64,000 nucleotides of DNA from Pyxicephalus adspersus (GCF_032062135.1 NC_092863.1:14473502-14537501); one strand, 5' to 3'. Positions 45,556 to 59,231 are shown, counted from the first letter of the stretch. Translations and numbers: made by a program. The notes: generated by a model from the sequence alone, not told the origin.

Positions 45556-48129
45556 GACTAATCTGTAACATTTTCCTTTGGTCCTCCCCAGCACCCATAT
45601 AAAAGGTTATCCAGGGACGTGGGGATCAGAAGAGATGGGACAGTAATTAAACATCTCAACTAAAGAAATGAAAAATGATGCGCAATGAGGGAAGGGCCTG
45701 TGTTGGGGAACTGAATCTTCTAAAGCCATCAAACTAGCCATAATCCGTTGAAATAAGGCAAATCCTATGCCCAATCATATCGATTAGTGTAAAAATATAT
45801 TAATTATCTTTGGAACTGCTTTACTACTTCAAACACTGTACCAGAATATGACTTGTTATTAGTCTGTTATACTCCCCTGCAAAGTAGTATAATAGATTGG
45901 GAGAGCCAATAGTTGCTTATTATAACATTCTTATAAAAGGGGAGAACAGAATGATGACCTTGTGTATGTTCTTTTGCTTACAAACTGAATGGGTCTTGGA
46001 TCAGGCAGTATTGATTAGCTACATAAAGTGTAGTTCACAGATCCAAGGATATGCAGAATTGCCTGGATTATAAATCATTGTTTTTGGTGTATTTATCTTA
46101 AAATCTCAAATTGGGGTTTATTCCTTCATTTAGCTGTTGTTTCCTTAAATGAGAAAATAAACATCCCCGTTATAATTTTTTATCCATGATATTTGTTCCA
46201 CTCCTTAAAATCTGCCACTGTCCTTAGATATTCTTCCACCCCTCCGTTTCCATCACTCCCCCTTCTCACTGATAATCAGCACCCCCTGCAGTGTTGGAGG
46301 CACACAGTCATTTGACAACTACAATGTCCCCAGGCAAAGTGACATTAACCTGCATGTGACCTGACGGCCAGTGAGAATGAACATGGAGACAGAGAGGGAG
46401 AATATTGACTATGTATAAAACAAAGAACAGAAGGGGGTGTGTGTAACGTGCACAGAATAACTGTGTACAAGGTCTTTGCTCTAAAATCTGCTGTTTCAAG
46501 GATCATTAGAAAGAAAGAGATAATTTCCCAATTCTTTGTCACTGTATACACAAATAACCAAGCAGACATTAATTATAACTACAGATAGGGTGTAAATATG
46601 CACCTATAGTACTAAGGCCCCATTTGTGCTACACTAAGGCCACCTAATAATATTTGGAATGGGCGTTAGAATATTTTTTTACACTGACCTGACCCCTTGT
46701 TGTCTAAGAAGTACATTACAATGCAAGGTCTGTTATAGTCATGCATGTGGGTGCCTTTTAATATGAATAGCACCACAATGAACTACTCCCAAGTTCATTA
46801 TTTATGGTTTCAGTTTTTGGTAGATGCTCCATGGGTCTGCTCATCATGGGGGGCTTTTGCTTTCTCTGATGGACTTCAATTGGCTTTATATTGTTGAGAA
46901 TGTAAAAGGAGAAGCCAGGATACCCAATAGGTTGGAGAAGAAATCCAATTCACCTGGAACAGTCAGGAGTTATGGCATGAAGATCTTGCTTTTGGTTCAT
47001 CCAAGACTCATAAGAAGCCAGGGAATACCACATCCCGGCAAGTACCACTTATAATTATTTTTATGGACAGACTGGTCATTTAATAAAAAGGCCATTGGTT
47101 CCTTTAGTATGCTTACAGCCCATCCCCATCATGATGATGTTATGACCTAGAACCAGCGCTACTTTTCTACCCAATTGAAATATAAATGCATTACACCATA
47201 CAGAGCCGTGATTGTGCTGTGAACAGGGATGGAGGCATGACTAATTATTATAGAGCTGAGTAATCCTCTGCTGACAAGGGAAATGGCCAAGAATTGCATT
47301 GTGCTGCTAAACCAGGAAATGGCACATATGGTTTTCAAACTAGAAGTGTCTTCATTTCCCAACTGCTGTTGGGCATCAGAGCCTCAATGCATGAGATGTC
47401 CTACAGCTGTATGCAAAGGTTTGAATACACAAAATGTTTACCGGATTAGATATTAGATTTGATAAAAAAATTAAATTTATTGGTATTTCAAAAATTCTCA
47501 AACATTTTAGGCATTGACCGGGAATGCCTGTTTTTAATTTAACCCTCATTTGGACATAATGCTCTCCAAAAACCATCAGGTATTGAAAAAGCCATTCCCT
47601 ACAATAATATGGCCCTACCATTTGTTGGCATAAATGTTTGGGAGGGCTCTCATTGGCTAGCAATGGTTTGCGAGCGCCTCTAGCTGTATAGCAGTTCTGC
47701 TGGTCACTGGGAAGGAAATTACAATTGTTTACTCTGATCATGCACCCACAAATTAATGTATTTGGTCAATATAACGCATGGTCCACTGATACCAATATAA
47801 TGCCAGTTTGTAGACAATGATATTATTGCATGAAAGCTATCACAGCCATCAAAGGGGAATTGGGTAAATATTACTAAATGTAATTTTTAAAAACAGTAGA
47901 CCATGATGTCACAGCATCTGTTTTTTGTGATGTTTTGTGCAGGAGGTTCCATAGGAGCATTGTAGATTGGATATGTTATGAGATAATATTCAGGGATAGA
48001 AATTGCACCTAAGGGCACTGTAGGTGTTTTCTGCTAAGCTTCCTTTAGCCAGGAAGATCATTAACAAGAAAGCAGAAGCAGAACTTTGCTCACCATGAAG
48101 TGTAAATGCAATGCCAAACATGTGGTATA

Positions 48130-48480
48130 CACTATGTATGTACTATAAAAGTATATACAATGAGCTACCGCAATTATACCGCATTATACTATAAGAATAT
48201 ACAATACACTATGTAGGGATATACACCGCACTATACTATAATGATATACAATACACTATGTAGGGATATACACCGCACTATACTATAATGATATACAATA
48301 CACTATGTAGGGATATACACTTCACTATACAGGATCCATGTATAATATAGGAATATACACTGTACTATAGAGGGCTGCAATATTCACATTGTTAGAATAA
48401 ACCTTGCACTATACTGTAAAGATATACAATGTGCTATACAGGACAATATACAATACAGTCCATAAGGATATAAAATTGCC
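48130..48480 (+). repeat. 47-bp minisatellite with diverged flanking units
   Basis: Three near-identical 47-bp units with ACAATACACTATGTAGGG at 48201, 48248 and 48295, flanked by more diverged related sequence (CACTATACTATAATGATAT variants) to about 48480. Confidence 0.85.
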
Positions 48481-50444
48481 TACAACAGCAGAACTAAATT
48501 GGAACAGGAAAAGGGAAATTAAACAGGTCAATGATCCCAGACAAGTCAGCATTTGACCCTGGCTTGTCTATTCCTGTGGTGTTAATGGGTCTAATGGTTT
48601 TGGTCATTGAGGTCATGCTAGAAGGCAATGTGGATAAAAACCCCAAACATAGTAGGAGCTGACCAAAATATCACACATTATGGCAGATAAAACAGTGAAG
48701 CTCAAAGTGTATTTAGTTTTAAGGATATGGCACAATCCACTAATTAAAGGTCATAATATGAAATATTATGGAATATGAATGGGTTCACCACAAGTCTAGA
48801 CCATTGGAGTGGTTAAGATTTAGTAAATTACAGGGTGATCTTGGCAAGCTTGTTTATTTTAGTACAATTACAGATCATTAGCTTGAGAAAAAACTTGTTT
48901 AAAAGTTCATTTTACCTATAAAGTACAATTATCCTCTGCCCGGACCTGTAGTCAAGAAATACATATGGCGCTCCCTAACTTGTTCCCATATACTCCCTGT
49001 GGTCCCGGCTCTGATTCTCCAAACAGAAGAAGACACGTAGCACGTGTACTGAACCATTTGTAGCCACCCTCGGAGAAGCTCTACACCTATGTATACATAT
49101 TTTGCCATGCACTTTTGGGAAAAAGCTTTGAGATTGGGCATTCTGAGAATAAGCAAGTACGATGTATCACAATGTGCTGCCATTTTTTTTGGCACCTCAA
49201 TAGACATAAACTAAACAATCACATCTTCTTCCTAAGCATAATGAAGAATCCATGTGTGGTAAGAATATGGTTATCGTTGGATCCATCAATGGTGTTGGGT
49301 TGCTATGCTGTGCTATACAGGACAATATTCCTTTACATTTCTGTGGATTGTAGTGAGGGCTAAAAATTAGAGCTCAAATCTAGACAAATATTACCTCTTG
49401 CAAGTGTTTTTTCTTTACTTTGAAGCATGATATGCTCATCTAAATCCTCTTAGTTCCATCACAGCGCTAATTTCTAATGTAGGAACTCACTAATCCAGTA
49501 TGATAGACATGCCCATGTCGTGTGGTCCCAGATAGTTCCCTACCACCTGCAGTCTCTGGATAGACCACCAATTGGAAGGCAGTGCGGGTTTAGATATGCG
49601 TTAAGAGAACCTGTTATTTTATTCTGTAATGAACATTTTGCACAGGGTAAACTTTAAAACGGCAAAGAAATAGGTCAGTGCAACCAGAACATTGATTTGC
49701 CATGGATCTCTTTCTTTGCATGTTGCTGTGTGTGTATACGTTGTCTAATAAATCCTAGCCGCTCCGGTTTCCTCCCACATATTTTGGGTTAATTAACTTT
49801 TGAGTGAACTGGCTAAGGGAGTGTTTAGGAGTGTGTAGTATGAAAAGAAGATGTGGTGGTGGAATTACAAGCTGTGAATTATTCCCTTACAACGGTCATG
49901 TCATTTAGGAAACATAATGAAAATTCACTTTGCAAACAATACCCAATCATGTGCAAGAATAAAAAAAATAGCACACGATTGGTTGGTAAAGTTGGCAGAG
50001 ATTTACCTAAGTTACTTAGCTAAGTGAAATATCCCTTACAATATAAAATTCATTTTGCTTTAGTAAATCAAATCCAATGCTTCATCCAATCCTTCATCCG
50101 ATCTTGGCTCATCTACAATATACATACATTATAAAACAGGTCCATGTTGAAGCACACATACCTTAAAAAGTAATAATATAGTCCAGCAAATTCAGTATTT
50201 GTAATCATTAAATGGATGCTAAAATGCTGCAAGTATATTAACTCTGTCCTTATAATAACCCCCTATAATCTCCTAAACACCAGAAATTTGGCTGGGATAG
50301 GGATAACATTCATTAGACATCAAAATGAAAGCAGTGATAATAAATAGCTGAATAACCCAGAGAATAAAACTGAGCTTTTTATGACATGGCTGATTTCTGA
50401 TTGGCTGCTGTAGGTTTCTTGCCAAATTATATTTATCTAACAAC

Positions 50445-50447
50445 ATA

Positions 50448-50492
<45 letters not shown>
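50445..50492. repeat. Interrupted (TA)n microsatellite
   Basis: TA run of about 48 bases with a single TAC interruption at about 50465. Confidence 0.9.
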
Positions 50493-50494
<2 letters not shown>

Positions 50495-51055
50495 CTGTAT
50501 CATTGGATTGCTAAAAATGACATCGGCCTTTGAAACAATAAAAACAATTGGATGGCAGAACCTTGGAAATGTGACTTTTTCTGTTATCAGACCAAGGTTT
50601 TTTGAAATGTAAGATAGCAAATTGATCCCTAGTGAAATAACACCGTTGCCTAATTTATTAACTCAACACATTGATGTTGTTATTCTTCTTTAAGCAGTGG
50701 GCATGTTTCTACACCTACACTGCAGAGTGCTCAACATGCAGCCAGAGACGGCAAAGACACGCATGTGCAATTCTCCCAACATGCCTCTGCTCTCATTTTC
50801 CTGCTGTCAGCTCTGCTTACAAACCTGTTACCATGCAACAAAGAATCATCCACCCCCACCATACTAACCCTTCCTTCTTCCACAGACCACCCTGCCATTC
50901 CAATGCCATACTGCAGTGCATGCTGGGAGGTGTAGTACCCTGACACTGCTATACACATTATAATAAATGTATATATATAAAGGATGCTGGTCCTGCTCTT
51001 CTTGTGTTCCCCTGTTCTGGCTAACCCTCAGTCTGGTCCTGGTTGGAGATTTCCT

Positions 51056-51149
51056 TATTATTATTATTATATTATTATTATACAGTATTTATATAGCGCC
51101 ATCATATTACGCAGCGCTGTACATAGTCCATAGTCGTGTCACTAACTGC
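51056..51149 (-). mobile_element. SINE 3' tail fragment
   Basis: (TTA)n followed by TATTTATATAGCGCCATCAT and GCAGCGCTGTACATAGTCC, the reverse complement of the 3' end of the SINE at 43719-44027. Confidence 0.65.
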
Positions 51150-53270
51150 TCCTAATCAGGAGCAGTAGGTATAAAACAGAACTAGAAGGCGTCCACTAGG
51201 CATCTACACAGTACCGGGCTTTGTTTGACACTACAACAAAAAAAATATTTAGTTGAGTGGAACATTAAGTTTAAAATTTGAGCAGCATTTTTGTTTCAGT
51301 ACAATTAAAGGCTCTATGACAATCTCTATGACCCCCCCCGGTTTGGCCAAATCCTTCTTCATTAGTGTTTCACACGTTCCCCTCTCAGACACTGCAGATC
51401 ATAGTAGGAGGAGTTAGTAACAGCCAATCTAGGGAGCAGGGAGTGGGACTGGGTGTGGCCAGGTGATGATTGACAAGCTACAGCCTTGTAAATTAACAGT
51501 GGCAATGCTGATAGTGAAGCCATATCAATCTAACCCCTACTCACACCTTCTGTACCTTGCTATTGGTCCGTACCTATTGCATTTACCAGCCAATAGCAAG
51601 CCTGAGGGGGGCCTCAAGTAGCTCAATTATTGAGAAGTCAGTATTTGCATATTGAAGCTCTTTTGATTTGGATGTTCTGAAATAGAACTTCCTGTAACAG
51701 TGGTGGATGTAGCCAGCTGTGAGCCCTTATGCAAAACTGAGAGGGGGCCCTTGTGCAGTGGCACATTCTGCACCTCCTTATCTCAGCCCCAGGCCTGTAA
51801 ACACTTCTAGGTCGATTGATTTACCTTATTGCCTGGAATTTCACTTTAATAAATGCTGGCAGCCATGAACTATGAAGCATTTGTATTCACAATTAATTCT
51901 CAATAAACTCATTATCAGAGGACATAGAATGCCACTTTTTGCATCAGAATGACCCCATGGAATTATATTCGTGTTAAAGTCTCTAAAAAATAATATTGGT
52001 TGTGATATTTCCTACAAAACCATGTCAAGATATTTTAATTATAGCTGCTGCCTGTGACCGCTGCTTCTCGAGATGTCCTAATTTACCTGGGCCTGAATCA
52101 CTAAAAAAGCTTTTGTAAGAAGAATAAACTACATGTAATCCCTATCAGCAAAATCTCATTTAAGCTTTAAACAAGTTCATGTCATATAAAAAATAATATT
52201 AATATATATAATCTGACTTCAATAACTAATACTTGGTGATCCTCCAATAATATAATAATGCATCACCACTGTCTTCTAGTTGTGTTCAAACATTGGCACA
52301 TTTTCCCTTGGACCTTGATGATGATGGCTACAAATGGCCATTTTCATCACACTCCACTGTTGTCACCATACAATACCATGTGATCATTTCTGGAGTCCAT
52401 CTGGACCATCCCATCCTCAATCCTAATATGGAGGAACATTTACACCTCTGTCTGACCTGACATGTCTGACCCAGGTTGCAAGTCTGCCCAATCTGTGGCT
52501 GCTGATGCCATCTGCAACCAACTAACAAGCAATGGCAGCCTCCATATCTCTCATGACAAGGTCACTTTAAGCCACTTTTTCAAAACCAGAAAAAAGTGTA
52601 TCTACAGAATCGCATAATAAAAACAAATAATGAAATGGCAATTGAAAAAATAACATATTGATATTGTATAAATAATGTAAAAATAGAAGCAACTGGTTTT
52701 TCCATGATAAAAAAGTGGAGTATCCCTTTAAGCTTAAACGCAGGCATGCCTGGGCTGCAGTTAAAAAGGCAGACGAATTGTTTCTGGCTCTCAGAGATCA
52801 ATCTCCTTCCTCTCACTGCAGAAAGGGGATCAATAAGTAAAATTCTGCCTGCACATTCAGAGACACAACTGGCTAGTAAAATCAGGTTACACAGATGACG
52901 GGGGGGTTCTTCCAGGCATGTTGTGATTAATGTTTGTCTTTTAATAAAACAAAAGTTACGCAATTGCATTGAGGGCTTGGAGAAAGGACAATGAATCAGG
53001 ATTCTTTGACCCCTACCATTAAAAAAGTTTCTACCCCAAGCAGGAAGTAACTAGTAGACCAAGAATATGCCTGACAGTCAGCCACCCATGGCCTCCAAAT
53101 GCCTTGATTCCTAACAAACAAACTTGCTGAATTAAAGCCACAATTAAAGATGTTTTTAGCAAGTTCTCCATTGGGCATGGCTCTAAATAGATCGAATCAG
53201 AAAATCTTTGGATAAATCATACACAATACAATCATATAAAAACAAAAATGTAATGTTTGAAGACTACCTT

Positions 53271-53450
53271 TCCATGCATTGATCTTGGACATGAGTTGAG
53301 CTTGGAAGAAGACATGTCCAACCTGGTCTGGGAGTCCTCTATCCTAGTGAAGACCTGGTCTTTGGGTTCCCTAAACATGGTGTAAGGAGCTTGTATTTTA
53401 AAATGGCTCTGGATCACTGAGAAAAAAATGGCACAAACCAAGACCTGTAC
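53271..53450 (-). other. Exon-like ORF with hydrophobic start, unrecognised
   Basis: On the minus strand a pyrimidine-rich acceptor TTTTCTTGTACAG precedes an open frame that begins VLVCAIFFSVIQSHFKI and continues polar (REPKDQVFTRIEDSQTRLD, then SSSKLNSCPRSMHGK) to a possible donor AAG/GTAGTC. The pattern would suit the signal anchor and stem of a type II membrane protein, but no further exon is visible nearby and I do not recognise the family. It may be chance or a pseudogene fragment. Confidence 0.2.
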
Positions 53451-53967
53451 AAGAAAAGGTTGTATACTTATCGTCCCACTGCCCATTCCCCCAGCTTTGC
53501 TCAAGAGTTAGATCAACCTAAATTATCTTCACATTCTACGTCTCTAGGGTTTCTTCTACTGACTGCTACTTCCAGGTGTGTTGGTTCCCCACTGCACATT
53601 GTGGTTCCTCTTGCACAAAATGCCACAAGCATTTTTCCAGTGTCACTGGTTTACCTTCACTGGATGTCCCTAAAACTTGTAGGTTGATTGGAACCCAGTA
53701 TCATTCAACCCAAAAGAATTAGGGCACAGTGTAAAGATGTAGATGTCTTCATGACTTCACTGCTCTCTCATCTCTCATCATTAAAACTGGCAAGTACCAA
53801 AGAAGTGACCAATCTTGAGACAAGGCTTGGTAAAAAAAAATATATGGGTGGTGGGGGAAAGGGCACAGGTGGGTACACGTTGGGTTTTAAAAACTTGTAT
53901 AGGAAAGCAGACCAAGTACTCATCTCACAAACATCTGTGGACCAAGAAGTAGACAAATTAAATTAGA

Positions 53968-54260
53968 TTGGTGTTTCTCTATCAGAGTTCTGTAGAACCC
54001 TAAGGGTTCTCCCGAGGTTTCTAGGGGTTCCGTGAGCAATGAGCAATTTGTGACTCTCAGATCAGTAACCACTGACACCAACAAACATTTTGGCAATCTG
54101 TAAGGGCGACATTCTTCTAACTTGCCAGCAATGTAGGAGGCATTCTTCATATTACCCACCACAATAATGTACTGAGCTGTGGATATTATAGGAAGGTTCC
54201 CCAAGAAACTTATTTCAGGGGTTCCCCCATGGTAAAAAGATCCATAAACACTAAGTTTAA
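53968..54260. mobile_element. Short hAT-like MITE copy
   Basis: Contains TTGGTGTTTCTCTATCAGAG at the left and AGGGGTTCCCCCATGGT at the right, with AGGGGTTCCGTGAGCAATG and GTACTGAGCTGTGGATAT inside; same order of blocks as the copy at 20158-20395. Confidence 0.6.
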
Positions 54261-56810
54261 TCATGGTTGTTGTATTAATGTTATTTTATGCTGCCCTTGA
54301 GCTGCAGTCAATCTACTTTTATTCCCATAATGTATGGTTTAGTATTGTAACACCATTCTACAAATGGGTGACTATTTTTCATGAATGACTGATGGTTAAA
54401 CGTGTTCACCTAAGTACTTTTTCTGAAGCAGTGCATGAATTTTATTTAATTTGAAGATGTGTGCTTCACAAATTTTTATGTGTTTTATGTTTTTGCCTTA
54501 TTGTAAGATGACTTCACAGAAATCTCATCTTTCCTGCAAACAAGAATCAATTGTTTTTTTATGAAATCTTGTTCTCTTGGGCTTTTAAAGTAAGATCCCT
54601 TGAAGAGCAACATTTAAATGCAAAAAATAGTGTTCAGTAATATCAGCAAACAAGCCAAGATTGGGAGTGGTGGATGTATTGTTTGGTCCTTAGGGATAGC
54701 TACTTGAATAGGAATTATCTAGTAATCTCATTGGTTGCCAGGCACTACCTGACCGCCCTACCTATTGCACATCATTCTTTGCTTTATTGAATTAACCTGC
54801 ACAAGGTATACCGAAATAAAAATAAATAATAATACCTGTAATGATGGTAAAATAAAGGCTTGTCATGCTGCAATAGAAAAGAGCTTTTTCCAAACAGTCT
54901 GCACAGCGTTGGGATACAATTATAGAATTGCCTGAAATTTCTTTGTATGTTGTAGAACATTCTTTTGGCCATAGGGTTGTAGGTATGGTCAGGTAACCAC
55001 TAAATTTGGTTGTTTAGTGAATTGGCATTACATGAATCCTGCCCCTATCCCAAAGTCTTCCATTGGAACTCAAGATGTTTTTTTTTTCTTAAATAAAACA
55101 TTCATTTATTCCCTTAAACATGATTTTTTTTTCTTTATGTGATGTCCCATTCCTTCCGGTTGATAGCAGTCACTGGCTCTCTGAACCTGCCCCCTCGCCC
55201 CTGTGTAATTACATAGATTGCCAATCACTCCTCTTTCAGAGCCAGCAGAAATGAGATACAGATTTTATAGCAAGGAGCCAAAACAGTAATAACATTGGAA
55301 TGAATTGGATAGTTATCACTTTTCCTTGGACCTGTTCTCATATCAGCATGGTGTTTTTCTTCTTTTTTTACCCTTTTTGGTACCAGGACAGCCCTGGCTA
55401 TCCCTTCCAGAAACTACAAATTATAGGGCCCAATAGTAAAACCTTAATTAGGCCTTTCTCATACCTCATCCTCTTCTACAAAGACCACCAAGGAGAGGAT
55501 GAGCATGCCCACCAAACAAGGACCCATATAACAAGGGCCGCCATAATGACCCCGTATAACAAGGCTGGGAATCTTGACCTACGTGCTAAGACAGCCTTCT
55601 AATTTAGATATTATTACATATATTTTCTTTAGTATGTAGATATTTGAATGCACTGGATTACTGCAGATCTCCCCACATGTAATTACAAATCAATTATTAT
55701 TATTATTCATATATACAGTTTGAAATAGAGAGACCTGGAGTAAGAAAGTTCATCCTTCTTCAACACCTGCAAAAGCCTTACTTTTGCAAACCCATGTCAC
55801 TGCAGATATATTGGCCCTGATTTATATTGGCTTTCATCACTAAAGCTGGGTGATCCAGCAAACATGGAATGGATCTGGTACCAGATTCAAAACATTTGCT
55901 AGCAAATAGCAAATTTCTTTGAAGGTGTGTAGGTAATGTAATTGTAGCTAACTATTTAGACTGGGTCGAGGATCATGCAGAACCAGCACTGCTCATTCAC
56001 ACAAGTAGTAGGAATTCACACTCAGCTAGTTTTGCCCAGGATTTGCCCACAGCTTGAAAAATCTGCCCTCATTATTTTCTAGGTCAGTGTGTCATCCTGA
56101 TATCCCTAGCATAAGTATGGGCTTTGACCTCCTAACATATCCCCTTGATAATGAAAAAGTTCTCTTTCTGTTTCTATGACAACCTAATGCTTATATTCTA
56201 TGACAGATCTCTTACCCTGCAGAACTTACAGCCAAAAGCTAATGTCAGGATAACAGGACTGGGTATTATATATATGATGTGGTTAACTGGAAATATTTTC
56301 AGTTTTTTAAAAATCATCGTTTCATGACACAAGCAAAAAAAAAAAAAACATACAAATAAAAAATAATAAAAAAAATAGTAATAAAGGTATATGTGGTCAT
56401 ATTGTTACACAAATACATATATGATGAATATATGGGTGTATAGTATATATATTAACATGGTGTGCATGTGTATATAAAAGCATTCACAAGCCCTAAAAGG
56501 CACAGACTCGAATGGAAAAACAAAAGATTTCTCATTTGTTGCTTTATTGTCTTAACGTGTGACCAGCACTTGCTATAATGATTCTTGAGTTTACCAAACA
56601 ATAGCGGTACTATAAAGAGTCTGCATGCTGTCCGCATTTCATATAATGTTTTAATTATTTTCTTTGAAACCAAAAACATAATGGTAGTTTACCTGGCTTC
56701 CATATAAAGCATCTGTAATTTGTATAAAACCTCTCAGATTGTAAGCTCTTTTGGGCAGGGTCCTCTCCTCCTCCTATGTCATAAAATAAAAGGATTAGCC
56801 ATCCTTTTAC

Positions 56811-57121
56811 ATAACTATTATACAGTACTTATATAGCACCATCATATTACACAGCAAGGTACAAAGTCTATAGTCATGTCACTAACTGTCCCTCAAAGGA
56901 GCTCACAATCTAATGTCCCTACCATAGTCATATGTCATTAACGTAGTCTAAGGGAAAACCAATTAATCTAACTGCATGTTTTTGAGATGTGGGAGGAAAC
57001 CCACGCAGAAACGGGGAGAACCTGCAAACTCCATGCAGATAGTGTCCTGACTGGGATTCGACCCTGGGACCTGGCGCTGCAAAGGCTGGAGTGCTAACCA
57101 CTGAGCCACCATGCTGCCCAC
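56811..57121 (-). mobile_element. tRNA-derived SINE, minus orientation, nearly full length
   Basis: On the minus strand: head GGGCAGCATGGTGGCTCAGT, box A TGGCTCAGTGG (57098-57108), box B GGTCGAATCCC (57053-57063), body with TGCATGGAGTTTGCAGGTTC, and a tail ending in AT-rich repeats at about 56815. The A-B spacing is tRNA-like. Pol III transcription is inferred from the boxes. Confidence 0.88.
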
Positions 57122-57168
57122 AATAATGTTAAAACTATGGTGATATGTTTGCTTTAAGAAACCCCTAT

Positions 57169-57228
57169 TTAATGTACAGCGCTACGTAATATGTTGGCCT
57201 TTTACAGTTTACTAATAATAATAACAAT
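57169..57228 (+). mobile_element. SINE 3' tail fragment
   Basis: 'tgtacagcgctacgtaatatgttgg' and a terminal (ATA)n repeat match SINE tails elsewhere in the window; it lies about 50 bases from the full copy and in opposite orientation. Confidence 0.55.
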
Positions 57229-57468
57229 AAGCTCCTTTGGACGTGGGAAATGATGAAAATGGTTTAGTGTTCTTTGGGAAATGCACTAGAATAAGTTGAC
57301 AGTGTGCAAAAGAGTAAAAAAATGATCGCTTGCAAAAAAAAAAAAAATACAAAATTGTATAACGTGTAATAGCAACCAGTTCCTGTGTCAATATTAGTGG
57401 AAAATGTGAATATATACACATATATAAAAATGTAAACAAATGTAATAAAATGCATACATTTATAAACA

Positions 57469-57469
<1 letters not shown>

Positions 57470-57519
<50 letters not shown>

Positions 57520-57546
57520 AACATATATATATATATATACACATAC
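57470..57546. repeat. (TA)n microsatellite in two blocks
   Basis: TA runs at about 57473-57512 and 57523-57539 separated by AAATAAAAAC. They create Tyr/Ile-rich shadow frames on the minus strand. Confidence 0.9.
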
Positions 57547-57740
57547 ATAGACATAAATATATACATGTATTTCTCTGTGCACTTCCAGTTTGTCTTGTCA
57601 CTTTAAACGATTATTCACTCTCCTCTGCCAGCCCACTAATACATTTTGACAGATGGATCACTCTTTTTTCTCTAATCCCTTCCTCCCTCTCTGTTTTTGT
57701 TCTGTTCCAGTAATTCTTCTCTCTATAGGACCCTGCAGAA

Positions 57741-58082
57741 ACCTTTTTAGATTGCAGAAGGCAGGAAAAAAAGGGAGAGCTCAGAGAGGGGGAGTGATAG
57801 AGAAAGAGGAGGGGGTCACACAGAGAAAGGAGGAAGGAGGATGTTGCTTTTCATGATGCTAGTTTAGGCCAGGATGCATCAGCTCCAGTGACATGGTGGG
57901 GGACTGTGTTTGATAAGGGTGCTTCATAGCCGGCTACATCTTCGCACAGCTTTGTGACACACACCGGAGAGGATGCTCTAGTCTTGATGTGACAGACACA
58001 AAAAGCAGGAGGAGGTTGGAGGTAGAGGAGGAGGAGAGAAGAGGACTATGAGATCTGGGTACCTACGTCCTACATCCCAAAA
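57741..58082 (+). promoter_or_regulatory. PPP1R9B: Probable promoter / 5' UTR region of PPP1R9B
   Basis: G/A-rich sequence (GGAGGAGGAGAGAAGAGGA type) directly before the PPP1R9B start codon, with no intervening ORF or repeat. No TATA box seen close to the gene. Transcription start not determinable here. Confidence 0.4.
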
Positions 58083-59231
58083 ATGATGAAGACAGAGGGT
58101 AAGACCCCAAGTGGGGGAACCAGGAGTTCCTCACCGCACAGAAATGCTTATGAGGTTGGGGTGCAAAAACTGCGCACGGGCAAAGATGGGGCGCTGGAAG
58201 CGGAATCTGAAGAAGCGCGAAAATCCAGGTGTAAATATGGATCCAATGTGCACCGCATCAAGAACATGTTCCTACAGATGGGAACAGGCCCAGCAGGAAA
58301 CGAAAACGAAGCTGGGAAACCAAAAGAGAAGCCATCCCGATTGACATTGCCGCGGGCCGGCAGTCTGAATGAAAACGTCAACCATAGCGCCCTGCTGAAG
58401 CTAGGAACCAGCGTTTCCGAAAGGGTAAGCCATTTCGATGCGTCGGCAGATAAACCAACTTCCAAGTTGCAAGAGGCCCGCCGGGTGTTTGAGAGGAACC
58501 TACAAGAGAAGGAGACCACCAACAGAATCTTCTTGCGTAAAGAGAGAGGTGGCTTCCAAGACCGGAAGCTGGACGTTGTGGTGAGATTTGGTGGTAGCAC
58601 AGAGTCCCTAGACAAGCTTGACACCGATGCCGTCTCGCCAACGGTCAGCCAGCTGAGTGCAGTTTTTGAGAACGCTGACCTCCGCAATAACATTCACAAA
58701 ATTCCCCTCAAAAGCCCAGCTGGTCGCAGGACGAAACTTTTTCAGCCAGAAGCAGCTAAGGCCACTGAAGAAAAGAAACCCACAACTAAGACCATAGACG
58801 TTTCCCACAGGCCGACCTCAGTCCAGGAGATTTGTAAAATCAAACCAGTGGAAGTGGAAGAAAGCGGTGAATCAGAAACTGATGTGGTTAAAGAGACCGA
58901 ACCAACAAAAGATGAAGGACCAGTCAACACAACAACTGAGAATGGTGGGACAGAAGCTAAAGGGGTAACGGCACGGGAAACAGAGCTGGAGGAAGAAGTG
59001 GAAGCAGAAGTTGCTGAAGAAGACTACAAAAGGGAAGACTGGTCCGAGGTTGAAGTAATAGAACTGAGTGCCTACAGTGGACTAGGGGAAGATTCGGGGG
59101 GCAGTGGTTTGGATGAAGACGAGGATGGTTTTTATGAACCGGTCACCGGTTGCCAAGAGATTGAGGGCCTCTCCGAAGAAGAGGAACCTGCTTCTTCACG
59201 TAAAATACGGTTCAGCACAGCACCCATTAAG
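58083..59231 (+). CDS. PPP1R9B: Neurabin-2 / spinophilin, first coding exon
   Basis: Scaffold protein that bundles F-actin and targets protein phosphatase 1 to dendritic spines and other actin sites. This exon encodes residues 1-383. It starts MMKTE like human (the first of two adjacent ATGs) and keeps KYGSNVHRIKNMFLQMG (actin-binding region), SLNENVNHSALLKLGTSVS, DRKLDVVVRFGGSTE, DAVSPTVSQLSAVFE, KIKPVEVEESGESE, an acidic segment, SAYSGLGEDSGGS, and finally RKIRFSTAPIK, whose KIRF (about 374-377) is the RVxF-type PP1-docking motif (human KIHF). The donor AAG/GTAAGC at 59231/59232 is in phase 0, at the same place as the end of human exon 1. The PDZ and coiled-coil exons lie beyond the window. 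Pro/Ala-rich stretches of the human protein are shorter here. Confidence 0.95.

Larger units (their letters stand above)
43041..58082. other. Intergenic DNA between SGCA and PPP1R9B
   Basis: About 15 kb between two divergently transcribed genes, so both promoters should lie here. Contents recognised: SINE copies, hAT-like elements including a nested pair, a 47-bp minisatellite, (TA)n runs and one exon-like ORF at 53.3-53.4 kb. The other open frames look random. Confidence 0.6.

Noticed and set aside
57212..57601. 129-residue Tyr/Ile-rich ORF
   Set aside because: It is a translation of the (TA)n microsatellite and flanks.
58148..58693. 181-residue minus-strand ORF opposite PPP1R9B exon 1
   Set aside because: It is the antisense shadow of a long, conserved coding exon.
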